From NCBI GenBank assembly GCA_010015655.1, contig ML976779.1, forward strand, positions 62,001 through 126,000: DNA of 64,000 nt, in the 5' to 3' direction. Numbering within the stretch: the first letter of the stretch is position 1; the number at the start of each line of letters is the position of its first letter. Source of the stretch: Bimuria novae-zelandiae CBS 107.79. Lineage: Eukaryota; Ascomycota; Dothideomycetes; Pleosporales; Didymosphaeriaceae. A program made the position numbers and the translations under genes. The notes beneath the pieces are model-generated. The model did no database searches, had not been told where the DNA came from, and saw only the letters and a list, made by a program, of their open reading frames with translations. Below, in pieces: positions 1 to 11,315 of this stretch.

Positions 1-1456
1 AGTCAGGCTTTTCTTACAATGGCATCCCTACACGTGCCGTCATGCTTGACAGCTGCTGATCTCACAGAGCATGCCCAACGGCACCGCACTGCTGCAGGTT
101 GGGAGCGCAAGTATTTCTCTCAGTTTTCGACGATGGTGGAGCTCGCTGGTCTAGTGGTCTGGATCTGGATCGATCGGACGCTTCAATGTAGCTCACTGCG
201 GCACAGCTTCTATTTGCATTCTCCGAACCTTCTACTGGTCGAGCATTTTGAAACCTAATCTAACCAGGCAATACAGCATCCAATTTTCCATCCTGGTTAC
301 TGTACGACACCGCGATTGCGCGCGCCCTTCCAAGTTGACCTACGCATCTATACAAGCGGTCCTCTAAACTTGGTCACAACGGCATGCTCACCCCGCCAAT
401 GGCTCGTATCCCCGCATCACACCCGGTTGAACAACACTGCCTCCTTATCTGCGACGTGAATTACAGAGCTACACGTGTCTCGCCAATCTACCTGCCGCGA
501 ATACCATGCATGTCGCCTTCTATGTCCACTAATATTTGCGGACCAACGCAGCGTTGGTATACGTACAGCCCAATAAGATGGGAGCACAGCATGGTGGCCT
601 TCTGACATGTGCCGGCGCACTCATGTTAGCCTCTGATGCGGTCCGTACCGAGCGGTTGGTGGTATTTTAGGATCTTTGGCGCCGGCTTACCCGTCTTGCA
701 CGGTGGAAGTTGATGGCTAGAGATACGCGCCCGTGATGGGACGGCTATCTATACTGATCGAGCGATCGGGTCACTTGAAGTATCAAGATGAGCGCTATGG
801 TGGAATGCCACCCCCCAACTGCGAGAGAACTCAATAACAGGAGATATCCCTGGATTTTCTAACCAAGGGTAACGACGCAAGAAGGGATCTCGGTAGGGTG
901 GTTGTCAACGCAACGAGCTGCGAACAACCATTTCCCTTTTCTTTTAGGACAAACTCTGCGACCTGTGCTTTGGAGGGTATTGTTTTTGTCACTGCTTTTT
1001 CATCTAATGCTCTCATACGCAGGGACTAGGGCTTGAAGATTATAATTTGACTGCAGTCAGTATTCGCGTTTGACTATCTTGTAGTGATACAATGTATTCA
1101 AAGGTTATGCTTTGGTCTCTGGTCAAGGACCGCTAATCGCATTGTACTTACGGCATTGTCGAAGCCTCGATGAGACCTCGAATTGCATGACTCTTGCATA
1201 CGTCTGTAAATAAAAGATCGATAATGTCAATTCTGCGTCATCTACACCCTGTGTCCATCCGTCTTCAACTGTTCGATCCCGCTTCTTTCGCTGCTCCATG
1301 ACCACTCTCTACGCTGCCCTATACTTTGCGCCCAAAACTCCCCGTCTGGACCATCCTCAAGACTAACATCTTGCGTTGTGCCGTTCATAATCTACATAAC
1401 CGTGGGTATCATAAAGCAAACGCCCGCACTCAACTCCTCCAGTGCCCTAGCCACCC
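1..1456. other. No supported gene
   Basis: I see no recognisable protein here. Open frames are all under 80 codons, overlap on both strands and match no family I know. There is a short string resembling a tRNA A box near 145-156 but no matching B box or cloverleaf downstream. Base composition is normal, unlike the AT-rich island later in the window. The right end is the 3' flank of SPC19, which is transcribed leftward. Confidence 0.5.
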
Positions 1457-2080
1457 TCACTCCTCAACCCCCACCTGCTGCGGCGCCGCCATACTCATCC
1501 TCAACTGCCTCTCCCTCTGCTTCGCCTGCAACTCCAGCGTCTCCACCGCATAGCTCAACCGCTGCTTCTTCGCGCGCAGCTGCTTGTACTTCATTTCCTG
1601 GACCGCACTCATGCTCCTTGCCTTGCCCCTCCTTTCTTCTTCCTCTCCCCCACCACCATTCCCGTCTCCTTTCCCGGCAGGAGCGAAAGCGGAAGAGGTG
1701 GAGTCGGTGCCCAAACGCCCGTCGTTTAGCTCGCACTTCGCGATCAGCGATTGCTCGCGGCGGGACAGCTTTTCGAGGTGGTTTTGCACGCGCGTGAGGA
1801 GGGATTCTACTTCGGGCCGGATTTCGGAGAGGAGGGAGGATTGGGCTTCTTGGAGGGAGGGTTCGGAGATGAGCTCGAAGTGCTGGGTGGGGTTAGTTAG
1901 GGTGAGTTTTGGTGGGAGAGGGGGGGAGGAGAAGGAGGAGAGAGGGGTGCATACCCGCGTTGTTTGAAGCACTTTGGCCAGGCGGGGGAAGTCGTTGGTA
2001 GCTTCGTCGAGGATGTTGATGGACGAGTCGAGGAGTTGCATGCTGCTGCGGAGCGAATTGACGCAGCCGTCCAGAGCCAT
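1457..2080 (-). CDS. SPC19: DASH complex subunit Spc19
   Basis: Spc19 is a subunit of the DASH/Dam1 ring that couples fungal kinetochores to spindle microtubules. Two exons: 2080-1955 and 1882-1457, with a 72-bp intron (GTATGC..CCCAG) at 1883-1954, giving 183 residues. The family signature is the N-terminus: MALDGCVNSLRSSM, then LLDSSI, DFPRLAKVLQTTR and, across the splice, HFELISEP, followed by the RREQSLIAKCE helix. The C-terminal part is low complexity (Gly/Glu-rich) and then a basic coiled-coil-like segment around QLRAKKQRLSYAVETLELQAKQRERQL. The intron is a multiple of three without a stop, so its retention would add 24 residues; removal fits the family better. Start is the first ATG. 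Its neighbour ATP18 starts 264 bp away on the other strand. Confidence 0.9.
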   Translation of the reverse strand: MALDGCVNSLRSSMQLLDSSINILDEATNDFPRLAKVLQTTRVCTPLSSFSSPPLPPKLTLTNPTQHFELISEPSLQEAQSSLLSEIRPEVESLLTRVQNHLEKLSRREQSLIAKCELNDGRLGTDSTSSAFAPAGKGDGNGGGGEEEERRGKARSMSAVQEMKYKQLRAKKQRLSYAVETLELQAKQRERQLRMSMAAPQQVGVEE

Positions 2081-2344
2081 GATGATTCTCGCTGAAAATC
2101 TCCAATCTCTATAGCGCTACCCTAATACTTTCGTATTCAAAACTGTGTGAAGAACCTGTTGTGCTGGATATATAATACTCTCAAGCACTGTTTACTCCCC
2201 CGCCAAATCGAGCGAGCGCGGCTCAACCCCGGCAAGTACCTCTTGGCGCGCGAAGATTCGGAGCTCACCACGGCGCCCTTCTCTCCGCCATCACCATCAC
2301 GCCTTCCACCCCATCCACCACAGATCCTCCATCAGACCGCAAAA
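2081..2344. promoter_or_regulatory. Shared divergent promoter SPC19 / ATP18
   Basis: The 264 bp between the two start codons must hold the promoters of both genes. A TATA-like run (gatatataatac) lies near 2168-2179, about 170 bp before the ATP18 ATG, and a pyrimidine-rich stretch (2277-2340) precedes that ATG, as is common upstream of highly expressed fungal genes. No specific factor site is claimed. Confidence 0.4.
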
Positions 2345-2809
2345 ATGCCTGGTTTCCTCGGCAAGAAGTTCTCCGGCCCTGTCGGTATGTCCATTGCTGT
2401 TTCCGGGGACGCCCTAGCCACCCAATCGAGGAGGAGAGTATGCTAACAGACTGCGACGAATAGCCAAGCCCATGTGGCCTTTCTACGTCTCCGGTACGTC
2501 GCACGCGAAGCTTCATTGAAAGAGGAGGGAACGGAAGAGGATGGAGAGTAAGGAGCGATGCAATTGATGCAATTGGGAACTTGGAAGAGAGAAAGAAGAA
2601 GGGCCGCAGGGCTTACGGGAGAACAGGTCTAGTTATCCTTTACGGTGTGAATGCTGCTGCTGGCGCCATGATGACCGGTTAGTCGATCCCCACCTACGAT
2701 GCACCGATACGACTTCTAGGACGCGATACTAACGATGCGAATAGCCGACGAGTACAAGGACGACCCGAGGAACCCGCTCCGCAAGAACCCCACCTCCGAC
2801 AGCCATTAA
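2345..2809 (+). CDS. ATP18: Mitochondrial ATP synthase subunit j (Atp18)
   Basis: Small inner-membrane subunit of the F1Fo ATP synthase. The gene is four tiny exons (2345-2384, 2464-2493, 2627-2677, 2745-2809) encoding 61 residues, so no single reading frame shows it. All three introns have GT..AG ends and the phases agree. The protein has the family layout: a short matrix N-terminus with FLGKKFSGPV, the KPMWPFYVSG motif entering one membrane segment (LVILYGVNAAAGAMM), and a hydrophilic tail with the conserved DPRNP. Length equals that of known Atp18 (about 60 residues). ATP18 faces SPC19 across a short promoter. Confidence 0.88.
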
Positions 2810-3561
2810 GCGATACCCGAGTGACGCGATTATCGAGAGGGATAGCGGGAGCGATGTACAATAGCTGTGCAAGTGGGCTTGGAGCGGTGGGATGAAGGGT
2901 GGACTGTAGAATTTATGGACAAATGAAAAGCTGCTCTTCCCAAGGACAAATTTACCTCACTACGTTCTTGTTGACTGGATTCTTGGAAATAATAGGTTCC
3001 CACAGGCTAGTCATCGGGTGGAGCATTTCATGCGCGCATGCGTCCGAAAAGGGCCCGGATTCCACGAGATATATTCCGCACGCAGTAGCGCAACTGGCCA
3101 TCCATATACCAGCCTTAACGCCAGGCAGCGTCCGTCGCAATCGCCATCGGGTGTGCCCACGCATCGCCCAGACAAGCTCGCATTCAACAATACGCAGATC
3201 CACACGTCTACTAACTACTGCGTTCCTGCTATTAACAAGGCGTTAGACATCTCCACCTCTACAATTTGTAAACGACACAATACTTCGCCGCTACAAGTAC
3301 CCTCCGGCCGACCCCGATACACTCTCGTGCCCCTCATCGTTCGCATGGCAGGCTCAAAAGGAGATCCAGAGCTACTACTCCCGTCCTCAAAGTCCTGATC
3401 CTGCCGTCTCATCTTTCGGCATGCGAACATAAGCAGAGCAGCTGAATCTGGTGCTACCTAGGAACCTGGTCGGGGATTGCCTTCCCGAAGCGGCCCTTGT
3501 GTATCAAGTTGACTGCTGTCCACTCCAAGTATTTCGATCCATCATCAACACCAGCCGGTGC
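2810..3561. other. Intergenic, 3' flanks of two convergent genes
   Basis: Lies between the stop of ATP18 (rightward) and the stop of the aminotransferase (leftward). Frames of up to 126 codons exist on both strands but overlap each other and resemble no family; I see no gene, RNA gene or repeat. Confidence 0.5.
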
Positions 3562-5031
3562 TCAAATCTTAGCGGTCGGTGCTCCTCCCAAAACATGCTC
3601 AATCGCCTTGGCCGTCCGTTGGACGATCAGATCTACATCCTCGCGAGTGACATTGTACGCCGGAGCGAGCACTATCAGATCGCCATTCACGCCGTCTACA
3701 ACGCCGCCGCCAGGCAGCACCGCAATCTCGAACTTCTGCAGACCTGCTGCGTGGATGGTTGGCGCAACTTTCTGCGCGACAGGAAACGGTTCCTTTGTCG
3801 TCTTGTCCTTGACCAGTTCAAGCTGCTGCGCGTCAGTATTCGCCGAGTCTCCAGCGATATGGGATACATACCGCCCACGCAAGCCCCCGTCCTCGTATAT
3901 CGCCCACGTTAGGATGACCACCCAAGCGCGCCCTCAACCGCTCACCCAGGTACTCCCCCATGACCCTACAATTCTCAACCAAACCCTCGTCCTTGATAAC
4001 CTGTTGGACCTCATACGCCGCCGCACATGCCACCGGATGTCCATGATACGTCTATGTCACCCGTCAGCATCCCTTCCTCCCCTCTTCCACCCCACCCACT
4101 CACTCACCTGAAAATGCACAAACGCCCCGCTCCCCCTCCCCAACACCTCCACCACCTTGGGCGAAACCATCAATGCGCCAATAGGCACATACCCACCCCC
4201 CAACCCCTTCGCCACCGTCATCAAATCCGGCGTCACACCCTCGGCCTGCCACGCATGCAGATACCCCGTGCGCCCCATGCCCGCGAAAACCTCATCTAGC
4301 ACGAACAGCGCACCGTGCCTTTCACACACTTCTTTCATCTTCGCTAGATACCCCTGTAGCGGCGCCACGGCACCGAGTGTGAGCCCAGCCATGGTTTCCA
4401 GAATAACGGCGCACACGGTATCCGCACCCACGCGGTGGAACTCGTCGTCGAGCTCCTGCGCGAGACGATCTACGTACGCCTCATCTGTTTCTGCCACGCG
4501 CTTCTCGCGGTAAGGATAACAAGGAGACACATGCGACGTCTTCCCCGAAAGAAGAGGCTCGTAAATAGCTCTTCGAGCCGCGTGCCCACTAACATCCAGC
4601 GCCCCCAGCGTATTCCCATGATAACTCCTCTGCCTTGCTATAAACCTCGTCCTCGTCCCCCCTTCGCCCTTCTCAACGAAGTACTGCCGCGCCATTTTCA
4701 CTGCCGCTTCCACAGCTTCCGCGCCCGACCCTGTTACGAAGACCTTTTTCATAGCGCCATTGGTAGAGGAGCAGAGGAAAGAAGCGAGGCGCTCGTACGC
4801 GGGCGTGCTGAAGTGGGGGGCAAAAGCGTATTCGCAGGAGTCAAGTTGGGCGGAGATGGCGGTGTGGATGCGTGGGTGGGAGTGTCCGATGCAGGATACG
4901 GCAGCGCCGCCGGAGGCGTCGAGGATGGGGGGACCGGGGGAGGGGTGGAGGTAGTGGCCGGATGCGTGGGTGATTGTTGGAGGGGGGAGCGTGAGGGAGG
5001 CGTGGAGGACGGATGTGGGAGGGGGTGCCAT
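3562..5031 (-). CDS. Class III PLP-dependent aminotransferase
   Basis: Transfers an amino group using pyridoxal phosphate; this family includes omega-amino acid, acetylornithine and diaminobutyrate transaminases, and the substrate cannot be told from the sequence. Three exons (5031-4108, 4051-3872, 3822-3562), introns of 56 and 49 bp, 454 residues; an ATG 39 bp upstream (5070) would add 13. Motifs in order: LDASGGAAVSCIGHSHPRI, the cofactor loop VFVTGSGAEAVEAAVKMAR, RQRSYHGNTLGAL, the aspartate motif LFVLDEVFAGMGRTG, the Schiff-base lysine in MTVAKGLGGGYVPIGA, then FVHFQ spliced to TYHGHPVACAA, and GDIRGRGLAWA spliced to LELVKDKTTKEPF. The second acceptor could be CAG three bases earlier, adding one Gln. 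All catalytic residues appear present, so it should be active. Confidence 0.9.
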
Positions 5032-5615
5032 TGTGGTGGATAGATATGGGTGTGAGGTGCGTAATGGCACTGGAGCTTTTGTATATCTATGTTTGTTTAC
5101 ATGGTATCGTGGTTGTGCGCGTCTGGCGCGTGTGCATCGTGGGATGCTGGAGGGGTAGGTAGCGCGATGAGTGGGGTAAGAATGGGTCTGAGATATGGGC
5201 TGCGATAACGTTCGGCTTCGGATTTAATACCTATGCATATCGGGCGGATGTGGAAGTGGAGCATCAGGAATGGTTTCTTTTGTACTAATGTAGGAAGGTC
5301 TGTGAAGCGGTAGTGCGTACTGAATTAGCGACAATGTTGACCTTCCCTAGACAATCTCTCTACCCAATACGCTATGTCCTTGCGATGCCGTTTCATAGAG
5401 GCCGTTACAAACTGAACAACGCCCTCGCTATGCATATCCATAAAAGAGAGCCCCTAACAAAATTACCTCTAAAACACTTTTTCCGGTCCTAGGCCACTCC
5501 ACAAACGCTTCAACGAAGCGAGCCGTCCCTATTCTCCTTTTGGATATCCATTCGATCTCCCCTCCTGGTTGCGTCGGGCGCGTGGACACCCAAGTCCGTG
5601 TTCTTGTTCGGTCAC
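5032..5615. other. Promoter region of aminotransferase, 3' flank of next gene
   Basis: Both flanking genes run leftward, so this holds the aminotransferase promoter and the 3' end of the 5616-8702 gene. A 66-codon frame at 5428-5628 looks like chance. Nothing else seen. Confidence 0.45.
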
Positions 5616-8600
5616 TCAATCTAACCACACAACCTCCGGCTCCTCTGCTCTTGTCTTCCCCTTGCCCTTACCAACGTACCCAGTTGGTTGCTCATTCACA
5701 CCCCAGACCGTACCCGTAGCCGCAACCCAACCCCCGTGCTGATACATCATGCCATACTGCGCGTTCTGATCCTCGTCGACCATTGCCTGATCACCGTTCT
5801 GATCAACCCCCTGCGTGTTATCGCCCCCTCCGTCCGACCACCCCATCCCAGAATCGACCCGCTGCCTCTTCCTATTGAGCATCTCTGCATCCTCAGTCTG
5901 CTCGTTCTCTGAGGCAGGTCGCTTCTGCGCCGTGCGTCTAGCATGCTCATATAAAAACTGGCGGAATATGGAGTCGGAACAACCCAAGAGTCGGGGGTGC
6001 ACCCTGGGATCGAGATCGGGCGGCATCATCCGCATACGGTCTTGCTCCGTCAATGGAACGTTGCGCTCGACTGTTGCCTGCTGTCCTTCGTGGACGTGGA
6101 CAGCGGGTTCGGTATTCGGAACCGTGGTGCCCCAGTCACAGGGGTAGCTCGAAGCACTGGCGCGTGTGAAGGTCTCGGGATGCTGTTGGTGCGATAATGT
6201 GGAACTTGACGGCGCATTGGTCGGTGGGAAGGACGAGTATGTATCGCTTTCGTTAGCATCGTTCGCGTTCGGATAAGTGGTTATATCACGGAACTGGCTC
6301 TGCATCTGCATCTGCTGCACAGGCATTGTTGGCATCGTCTGGCTCTGCGGGCTCGACATTGGGGGGATGGATGTTTTAGGATCTTCAGCATGCACCTGCG
6401 TCCCCTGGGCACATTCCAATGCCATGCGGCGCTTTGCTTCTTGCACGAAGCGTGCTCGGTGTACTTGCATTTCGACCTGTCTGCGGTGGGACATTGCTGC
6501 TTCGACGTGGAGCTGTGGGTTCAGCGCCATGGGCTGTTGGTCTTTCAAGGGCTGCAGCGCAGTTTGCGAGCTATTGGGCGATATTTGGCCGTCCGAGCCT
6601 GCCGGACTTTGGAGTGTTACGTAGCTTCCTTGAGACACAACCTGCTGCTGTGTTAACAGCATTCGCCCCTGCTGCGTCAGTTGCATCTTGCGTTGCTGCT
6701 GCCGCAAAGCAGCCTGGCGGTGCAAGACAATGTCTGATTCGACTTTCAAGCTGTCTTCTTCTGCACTGTCTAATACGACGGGAGCTTGTGCGCTTGAACC
6801 TGCCGCGGCCCTTGAGCTACTCGCCTGGGCATGGCCGGCATTGTGGGTGACAGGTCCTATTCGGGACGAGCCACTTTGGGTAGATTGGGATTGTTTCGAG
6901 CGCCTCGCTGCACTGCGCCACGACTCAGCGTTGGTGATGATAGGCGATTGCGAGCTTGAGCCAGGTGTGGAGCGAACCGTATCGGAGCTGCCCACTACGC
7001 AGGCGTGGCCATCGTCCCAAGAAGCGGGGTACACGTCAACATCCAACATCTTACTCAGCCTACGATTCATATCATCCTTCTTCCGTTCCTCTTGTTCCAA
7101 ATATGCTTCCCAGTAGCCAATCAGCTCATTCCTCAGGTGCCTGAACGCTTCGACATTCTCTTGTTCTCGAGCGACCCTGGCTCGATGCAGAAAAGCGTGA
7201 CGACCGTTGCGCGCAGTTACATCGGGAACCATGACTGAAAGTCGCGTGTAAAATTCCTTGAGTTCTGTGAACATGGCCCGAATCGGTGGCTTTACAACAA
7301 GCGACGTAGAAGAAGCAGAGGAGATCCAACGTTCCCATGAAGTGCGGTACTGTGTGAATTCAGGTTGATCGCATATGAACAATTGGACTTTGGTGGGCAG
7401 TTGAGGGACCGAGCATAGAGGAGTCTCAGGTCGAGGATGAGACTGTCCGTTGGCAGGAATGAAAACTGCGGTTTTTGAGGGCAGTGGAAGGCTGATCATG
7501 AAGTTAGTCTGCGGTGTTCCTTCGTACACACCCAAGAGACGCGGCTGTCTGACGTTGCGCAAACGTTCAAAAGGTCCAACCAGTGTTGTGATATTGGCGT
7601 GAAGTTCCTGCTCAGTCCATATGAATTTCGAGAAACCGAGCCGCACGTTGAGTTTGCACAGATTTCGCGCCTTGCTGAGTATACCAGATACCACCACGCC
7701 GATGTAATCCCGGATGTCGTAGATCTCCACCTCTTCATCCCATGGAAAGGTGTGGTATCCGCGATTCGTGTCATCTTTCCAGTTCTCTACTAGTATGTCC
7801 ACGTTGTAGTTCTTGACCGCTGCCCAATCAAACGTTCTAAGAAACTTCTCCTTGATCTTCTCTACGTCACCAATGACATAGTGAGATGAACCATCTGCCC
7901 TTCGCGGCTCCAGCAACCGTCTGCCGCACATGAAGGTACCATCTTTGCGAACATCGACCGTGAATGGAACGCTGCTGTAGAGGAAGTCTTTCACTTCGTC
8001 GTGTACTTGGCGGTTGACTAGGAGAAGGTCCATGAACGGTATCGGGAAGATGCTACGCGAAGCGGCACGACCAAGGGTTGCTTGATTATGCGAGTCTCTA
8101 CCAGGGTTTGCAGGTCCAGCTCGGGGAGGGGTAGTCGAATGGAACCATGGTTGTTGTTGGTCTGGGTCGTCCTCGATGTGAAGTACCGAAGTAGACGAGC
8201 CAATTGCCTGTGACGGTAAGAGATACCGGAACACGTCAAGGCGGAGCTCAAGTGGGAGCTTCATAAAATAGCATGGTGTATCGGGATGTCCCTGATGTTC
8301 TGCACAAAGCTCAAAGTACGGCGGTGTCCAGCGGAATAAGCGTCCACATTTCTCTCCGTCTTTTTGCACAAACTGACACCACCCAGCATAGCTTTGCTGG
8401 TCTTTATGGGCATAACAGGTCGGTAGGAACGTTGAGTGGCAGTTCTTCGAGTGATGGGAGTTTCGGCCTATGATTGCACTACAGCGAACGTTCTTCTTCT
8501 TGTTGTAGCCAGAGCACCGTCTGAGGAAACCTTCTGGATCTTTCGGGTCCACTGGCTGTGCCATTGCGGCGTTGGGGACTTGCGTTAGTGTGGGAGGCGC

Positions 8601-8702
8601 GGGCTCAGGGCTGTCCTCTATTTTGATGACTTCAGGGTCCTGCATGGCCGTTGCCGACGATATTACTCCCGCCATATGACTGCGGGGCAGTTGAGATGTC
8701 AC
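5616..8702 (-). CDS. Large Cys-rich, F-box-like, Gln-rich protein of unknown function
   Basis: A single uninterrupted frame of 1028 residues; a second Met ten residues in (8675) is an alternative start. The N-terminal region (about residues 60-140) has a dense set of Cys and His (e.g. CSGYNKKKNVRCSA, KNCHSTFLPTCYAHKD, GWCQFVQKDGEKCG, LCAEHQGH), which probably binds zinc. It runs straight into MKLPLELRLDVFRYLLP, a typical F-box-like start seen in many fungal proteins, followed by LLLVNRQVHDEVKDFLYSS. The middle is a globular-looking region; the C-terminal half is low complexity with Gln-rich, Ser-rich and Met-rich stretches, and a KRKRQR-like basic patch (RKRQR near residue 960). F-box proteins recruit substrates to SCF ubiquitin ligases, but that role is inference here. 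Confidence 0.8.
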   Translation of the reverse strand: MTSQLPRSHMAGVISSATAMQDPEVIKIEDSPEPAPPTLTQVPNAAMAQPVDPKDPEGFLRRCSGYNKKKNVRCSAIIGRNSHHSKNCHSTFLPTCYAHKDQQSYAGWCQFVQKDGEKCGRLFRWTPPYFELCAEHQGHPDTPCYFMKLPLELRLDVFRYLLPSQAIGSSTSVLHIEDDPDQQQPWFHSTTPPRAGPANPGRDSHNQATLGRAASRSIFPIPFMDLLLVNRQVHDEVKDFLYSSVPFTVDVRKDGTFMCGRRLLEPRRADGSSHYVIGDVEKIKEKFLRTFDWAAVKNYNVDILVENWKDDTNRGYHTFPWDEEVEIYDIRDYIGVVVSGILSKARNLCKLNVRLGFSKFIWTEQELHANITTLVGPFERLRNVRQPRLLGVYEGTPQTNFMISLPLPSKTAVFIPANGQSHPRPETPLCSVPQLPTKVQLFICDQPEFTQYRTSWERWISSASSTSLVVKPPIRAMFTELKEFYTRLSVMVPDVTARNGRHAFLHRARVAREQENVEAFRHLRNELIGYWEAYLEQEERKKDDMNRRLSKMLDVDVYPASWDDGHACVVGSSDTVRSTPGSSSQSPIITNAESWRSAARRSKQSQSTQSGSSRIGPVTHNAGHAQASSSRAAAGSSAQAPVVLDSAEEDSLKVESDIVLHRQAALRQQQRKMQLTQQGRMLLTQQQVVSQGSYVTLQSPAGSDGQISPNSSQTALQPLKDQQPMALNPQLHVEAAMSHRRQVEMQVHRARFVQEAKRRMALECAQGTQVHAEDPKTSIPPMSSPQSQTMPTMPVQQMQMQSQFRDITTYPNANDANESDTYSSFPPTNAPSSSTLSHQQHPETFTRASASSYPCDWGTTVPNTEPAVHVHEGQQATVERNVPLTEQDRMRMMPPDLDPRVHPRLLGCSDSIFRQFLYEHARRTAQKRPASENEQTEDAEMLNRKRQRVDSGMGWSDGGGDNTQGVDQNGDQAMVDEDQNAQYGMMYQHGGWVAATGTVWGVNEQPTGYVGKGKGKTRAEEPEVVWLD

Positions 8703-9736
8703 CTGCGTGGACCGCTCAACAGGGGCTTGCGTACGAGCGCCTCCACACTACCTTATATGCGCGCGTCCTTAACCGGCGGACACACCCCAGAAGGCATCCG
8801 CGTTCCAATCCGTTGGTCGACAAAATCTTCGGTCACACTGTCAGAGCAGACGAGTCTGCCGTACAACCTTGTTTCCACTGCTTCGTTCCACTGCGCTTGA
8901 CCACTAGCACCTAGTGATCTCCCTCGAACAGAATTTCTGCTGCAAATTGGCCGACAAGGTGATATGGCAGGGTTCAAGGCAGCCAATATATACTCCGCAC
9001 CACCTGCATGGTGTGCGGCCTCAACCGCGCCGCATTGCCCGTTTTTGCATATGAACATGGCGCCTTGCATTCCGGGAAAGGCAGCACGGGTGCAAGAATC
9101 ATTTGTGCAACCCTTGCCACCAACCAGCCTGACGGGCCCTCCTCTGTCTCGCGCGGCTGATAGCGCGGGAGTATGTACGCTACGAACTGGGTTTCGTGTG
9201 CGCAATACTTTGCGACAGCCATGCGAAGAGGGACGATGCGATGACATGCGAGGATGGTGGCGCTTTTCCGCGAGCGACATTCGCAAAAGATGCCGGGGGC
9301 GATCAGCCTAGCGGAACTCGGAGCGATGGCGTTCGTCTCGCGCGTATACGATACTGGCTGGTGCAAATTCGCGTTTGCTTGTCATTCGCCCGCTCGGATC
9401 TCTGCATGCATTTTCCCTAAACGGTGAGCGCAACGATACGGTGTCATATAGATCCGCGCGACTTGGCTAAGTAAATTGCCCGATTTCCACTTCTAGACAC
9501 AGCTGCGACATTACGTGCGTTTGGCGTATGGAAGCTCTACGGTTGAACGAGTCGCATCCGGTTCGATACGAAGCAGAGGCGTTCAAAAAGTGCACTGAAA
9601 ACGAGCAACGCGCTAGAAGTTGCATTGCGCATCGGTTGGTCGTTGTTTGGCATTTCGCAAAAGCATCCTTAAGCGGCAAGGCCAGTGGATTGCCTCTGAC
9701 AGTCGCTTCGCCTTAAACACGAAACAACTCCTTCAT
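8703..9736. other. No supported gene
   Basis: Several overlapping frames of 60-177 codons exist on both strands (longest 8753-9286 on the minus strand) but none has a recognisable domain, and strong overlap in all frames points to GC-normal noise. The left end must contain the promoter of the 5616-8702 gene. Confidence 0.45.
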
Positions 9737-10105
9737 CTAGATGGCCGCAGATGAGAACCAGTCAAGGATGGAGCCGTGCAGCGCGACCTCGCACTGCGCT
9801 TCTGCATCCAGGTCTGAATAATCGATCCTTGTACGGAATCCCGAAAACCCGCGGTCATGAAGCAGCTTCAATCGCCAGGTCGCCATTACAGGTCCTTCTA
9901 TTTCTGGATTTTGATTAGACTCGAATGAAAGAGATGCCTGGCCATGTAGAGCTGATGCAAGTGTGTTGCGGTCAGCTAGTATGTGACTGGTCGAATTCCT
10001 CTGGACGAAGAAGAAAAAGAGGGCAGGTCGGTGAACAAGGGTTAGGGAGCAATTGCTGTTTGCGGAGCTCGTCAGCGAGAGCTTAGCGATCGACGGAATT
10101 TTCAT
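9737..10105 (-). CDS. Possible small hypothetical protein
   Basis: A 122-codon frame with reasonable protein-like texture in its second half (GPVMATWRLKLLHDRGFSG, DYSDLDAEAQCEVALHG). The N-terminal third is Ser-rich and contains a run of four Phe encoded by a pyrimidine tract, which might instead be an intron end (a CAG follows the tract). I do not recognise a family. It stands alone in about 2.6 kb without other genes, so it could be a small lineage-specific gene or chance. Confidence 0.3.
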   Translation of the reverse strand: MKIPSIAKLSLTSSANSNCSLTLVHRPALFFFFVQRNSTSHILADRNTLASALHGQASLSFESNQNPEIEGPVMATWRLKLLHDRGFSGFRTRIDYSDLDAEAQCEVALHGSILDWFSSAAI

Positions 10106-11315
10106 TGTTCCGTTGATGATTCGAATACACTAATCTAACCGGTGTCTTCGTTCTCCCGGTGTCTCGTACATTGAAGCGGTGACGCCAATTGCATCCGGGA
10201 CCATCAGCAGATAACACTTGCTCCAGGACTCAAGGGTCGATAGACGGAGGGATGAGGATGATTGATCGCGTGAGCCGTAAAGTACTGTTTGCGGGTCATA
10301 TTCGCAGACATCGTCGAAGCGACAGCAGGTCCGTACAGTATACCCAGTGTTCAGCTCTTTCGTATCCTAGTGACCCAGAAACCCATAAATGCTATATGAA
10401 GCGCGATTCGCAATTTTTGGCTCATGCTCCTTGGATACAAAGGAGCTACTGCGATGTAGAGTGTGAGTTGCCCTATGGATTCCAGGTTGTCGCACTGCTC
10501 TGGTTCTAGCTTCAGTGTAATAGGAAGGCTGCACGTGTCATCGTTGAGGCAAGAACATTATTTGGAGAAATTTAATGAAACAGCGAGTCTTGATTTGATG
10601 TAAGGAGACTGAAAATATGGAACGGGAGGAGTCGTTTTTATCGACATTCCGTGAGGTTGAGGGTGGTCGCTTCCGATTCGGGTCGAAACACGGGCAAGCG
10701 CGAACGACTTGAGGACTCCATCCAAGTACCCGTTTTCGAATTAAAATGCGTGTCAATGAATGTCTTCTCCCGACGCATACTATAGTTCTTGCACAGTGCA
10801 TCTCTGTTGACGCGCGTCCCGATCCAAGTTCCCACCCTGCAATCCCACGAACTCGTACCATATTCCCATGGCATGCAGGCGATGAGGGTCTCAATTATCC
10901 ATATCTTCAGTCTTTGTACTGATCTGCCGTCACGTTCAGGCAGCCCCATTCCTTGGGTACCACTAGATCAACTACTGTTCTGTTCTTCATCGTCACCTGC
11001 AGTCGACCGTCATGACTTGCTGCGGATGTAGCCAATCAGAGTGTCCGCGCCCTTTTGACAAGCAGGGCGCAGAGCTAAGCCTCCGACTTCCGTTCACAAA
11101 TTCAATTTTTCTTGCCTTTGTATTTAGAGAGTACAAAATCCGCATAAAATAAGTTTGCTAATAGACGGATCTTGCATTGCTACGGCCGTAGTGGGAGGTT
11201 GTCCATACGAGCAGCTGAGCAGCCACAGACGCCATAAGCACCACAACCAGCCTTCATCAAAGGAATCCACATCCGAATATTCCACGTTCAAATCGCGGAT
11301 TACACCATATTCAAG
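10106..11315. other. Promoter side of the MFS gene, no supported gene
   Basis: About 1.2 kb with only short overlapping frames on both strands. The right end (from about 11040) is upstream of the MFS start codon and must carry its promoter; I see no distinctive site or repeat. Confidence 0.45.

Noticed and set aside
137..165. tRNA-like string (tggtctagtggtct)
   Set aside because: Resembles a tRNA A box but no B box (GGTTCRA) follows at the right distance and no cloverleaf pairs.
8753..9366. Minus-strand frames of 130-177 codons
   Set aside because: Overlapping frames in several phases, no domain, no intron signals that join them; looks like chance open frames.
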